Source: JBAXTE01 sp964653595
GTDB taxonomy: Bacteria; Bacteroidota; Bacteroidia; Bacteroidales; WCHB1-69
Reading direction: 5' to 3'
Length of the DNA: 64,000 bases
NCBI GenBank assembly: GCA_964653595.1
Contig: CAZZHH010000014.1
Coordinates: forward strand, 1-64,000
The notes under the pieces were generated by a model. The model saw only the letters and a list, made by a program, of their open reading frames with translations, made no database searches and had not been told where the DNA came from. Positions within the stretch are counted from its first letter, which is position 1. Each line of letters starts with the position of its first letter. Shown here one piece after another: positions 63,397 through 64,000 of this stretch. The position numbers and the translations under genes are program-made.

Positions 63397-64000
63397 ATGA
63401 AACAAAAACTACTGATCCTCTTTTTTTTGGGATTTTATGCAAGAACTCTTTCCGCTCAAAACTTTATTTCTGAACCAAAGATACTTGAAGCCGTAGAGCA
63501 GAAGTTGGAAAAACGGAAATTGCAGTTTCCTCACATGAATTTTAATTTCCAAGTACGATTTAACCAGAAATTGGAGTTGCGCGAATTGGAAGCGTTGAAA
63601 TTCTTATATGCTTACATGTCGCTCAACGACCTAGTGGATAAGAATACGGAGTATTATCTAAAGCAGATTCGCGTGGCATTTGAAGCACAGCAGACTTTTT
63701 CGTGGGGGAAAACGGTTCCAGAGGATCTGTTTAGGCATTTTGTGTTGCCTCCAAGAGTCAACAACGAAGATTTGGATACTGCCAGAATTTTGTTTTTCAA
63801 CGAATTGAAACCACGGATCATGAATTTGTCTATGTACGATGCCGCCCTAGAGGTGAACCATTGGTGTCACGAAAAATTGGCTTATCGTGGGGCAGATGAA
63901 CGTACCTCATCTCCTCTGGCGTCGATGCTTACAGCGCTGGGACGTTGCGGGGAAGAATCCACCTTTGCCGTTACTGCTCTCCGTGCCGTCGGAATTCCCG
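63397..64000 (+). CDS. Secreted transglutaminase-like protein, N-terminal part
   Basis: Starts at ATG 63397 with a signal peptide (MKQKLLILFFLGFYARTLSAQ) and stays open to the window edge (201 codons visible). After a helical region (around residues 25-140) comes HWCHEKLAYRGADERTSSPLASMLTALGRCGEES with the core G-R-C-G-E-E motif. The Cys of this motif is the catalytic residue of transglutaminase-like cysteine peptidase-fold domains (GxCxxxA...LRxxGIP, here ALRAVGIP). The His and Asp of the triad lie beyond the edge. The gene is GC-richer than the window average. The role is unknown; such proteins are often extracytoplasmic. Confidence 0.85.
   Translation, partial: MKQKLLILFFLGFYARTLSAQNFISEPKILEAVEQKLEKRKLQFPHMNFNFQVRFNQKLELRELEALKFLYAYMSLNDLVDKNTEYYLKQIRVAFEAQQTFSWGKTVPEDLFRHFVLPPRVNNEDLDTARILFFNELKPRIMNLSMYDAALEVNHWCHEKLAYRGADERTSSPLASMLTALGRCGEESTFAVTALRAVGIP

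Noticed and set aside
1..64000. tRNA, rRNA or riboswitch genes
   Set aside because: No cloverleaf, rRNA segment or recognised riboswitch core was seen on reading; a tRNAscan/Infernal run would be decisive.

Overview
The window looks like chromosomal DNA of an AT-rich member of the Bacteroidota, probably a Bacteroidales- or Flavobacteriia-like lineage. The evidence is several large secreted proteins ending in type IX secretion system (T9SS) sorting domains, a gliding-motility-type C-terminal domain, TAnnTTTG-type -7 promoter elements in front of genes, the long three-domain form of IspG, few purine-rich ribosome binding sites, and frequent palindromic intergenic repeats. I found no rRNA, tRNA, CRISPR array, prophage or insertion-sequence transposase. 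Several genes are broken by 1-base indels, some in homopolymers, which fits either real decay or draft/metagenome sequence quality.

Layout. 1-5.3 kb: an N-terminal fragment of a secreted protein, a 1346-residue beta-helix/PKD surface protein whose start lies in an (AC)8 microsatellite, and a 44-bp-period hairpin array followed by a nested palindrome. 5.3-14.6 kb (minus strand): a capsule/exopolysaccharide operon in the order Wza-like lipoprotein, Wzc-like tyrosine autokinase, RfbC, WecA/MraY-like phosphosugar transferase, lytic transglycosylase, UvrA, retropepsin-like protease. 14.8-23 kb: a PLP-dependent gamma-lyase divergent from lpdA, a decayed membrane glycosyltransferase-like gene, rsmI with an M28 peptidase, a MITE-like palindrome and an EnvC-like murein hydrolase activator. 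23.3-34 kb: two tandem papain-fold T9SS proteins (one with an intact Cys-His-Asn triad, one with Cys replaced by Ala) and a lamin-tail-domain protein. 34-40 kb: asd, a broken HEAT-repeat lipoprotein gene, ispG and pgk. 40-51 kb: GT2 glycosyltransferase, flippase-like membrane protein and a 2969-residue fibronectin-III/anchor-J adhesin.

51.3-60 kb (plus strand) is the most system-like part: a CPBP membrane protease overlapping a secreted TIM-barrel glycosidase, then a PAS-HisKA-REC-Hpt hybrid kinase, a stand-alone receiver, a TPR/YaiO outer-membrane barrel, a membrane-anchored HEAT protein and a BcsA/PgaC-like processive GT2. I read this as a candidate exopolysaccharide synthesis and export locus, analogous in parts to PgaABCD/BCS and controlled by a phosphorelay. 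60-64 kb: a divergent second PGK, a four-helix-bundle (S23-like) gene between inverted AT-rich repeats, cutC, a DUF559 endonuclease gene with in-frame terminal direct repeats, and the start of a transglutaminase-like secreted protein.

GC content jumps inside both pgk genes (from roughly one third to roughly one half or more in sampled 60-base windows). This suggests mosaic recombination or assembly chimerism.
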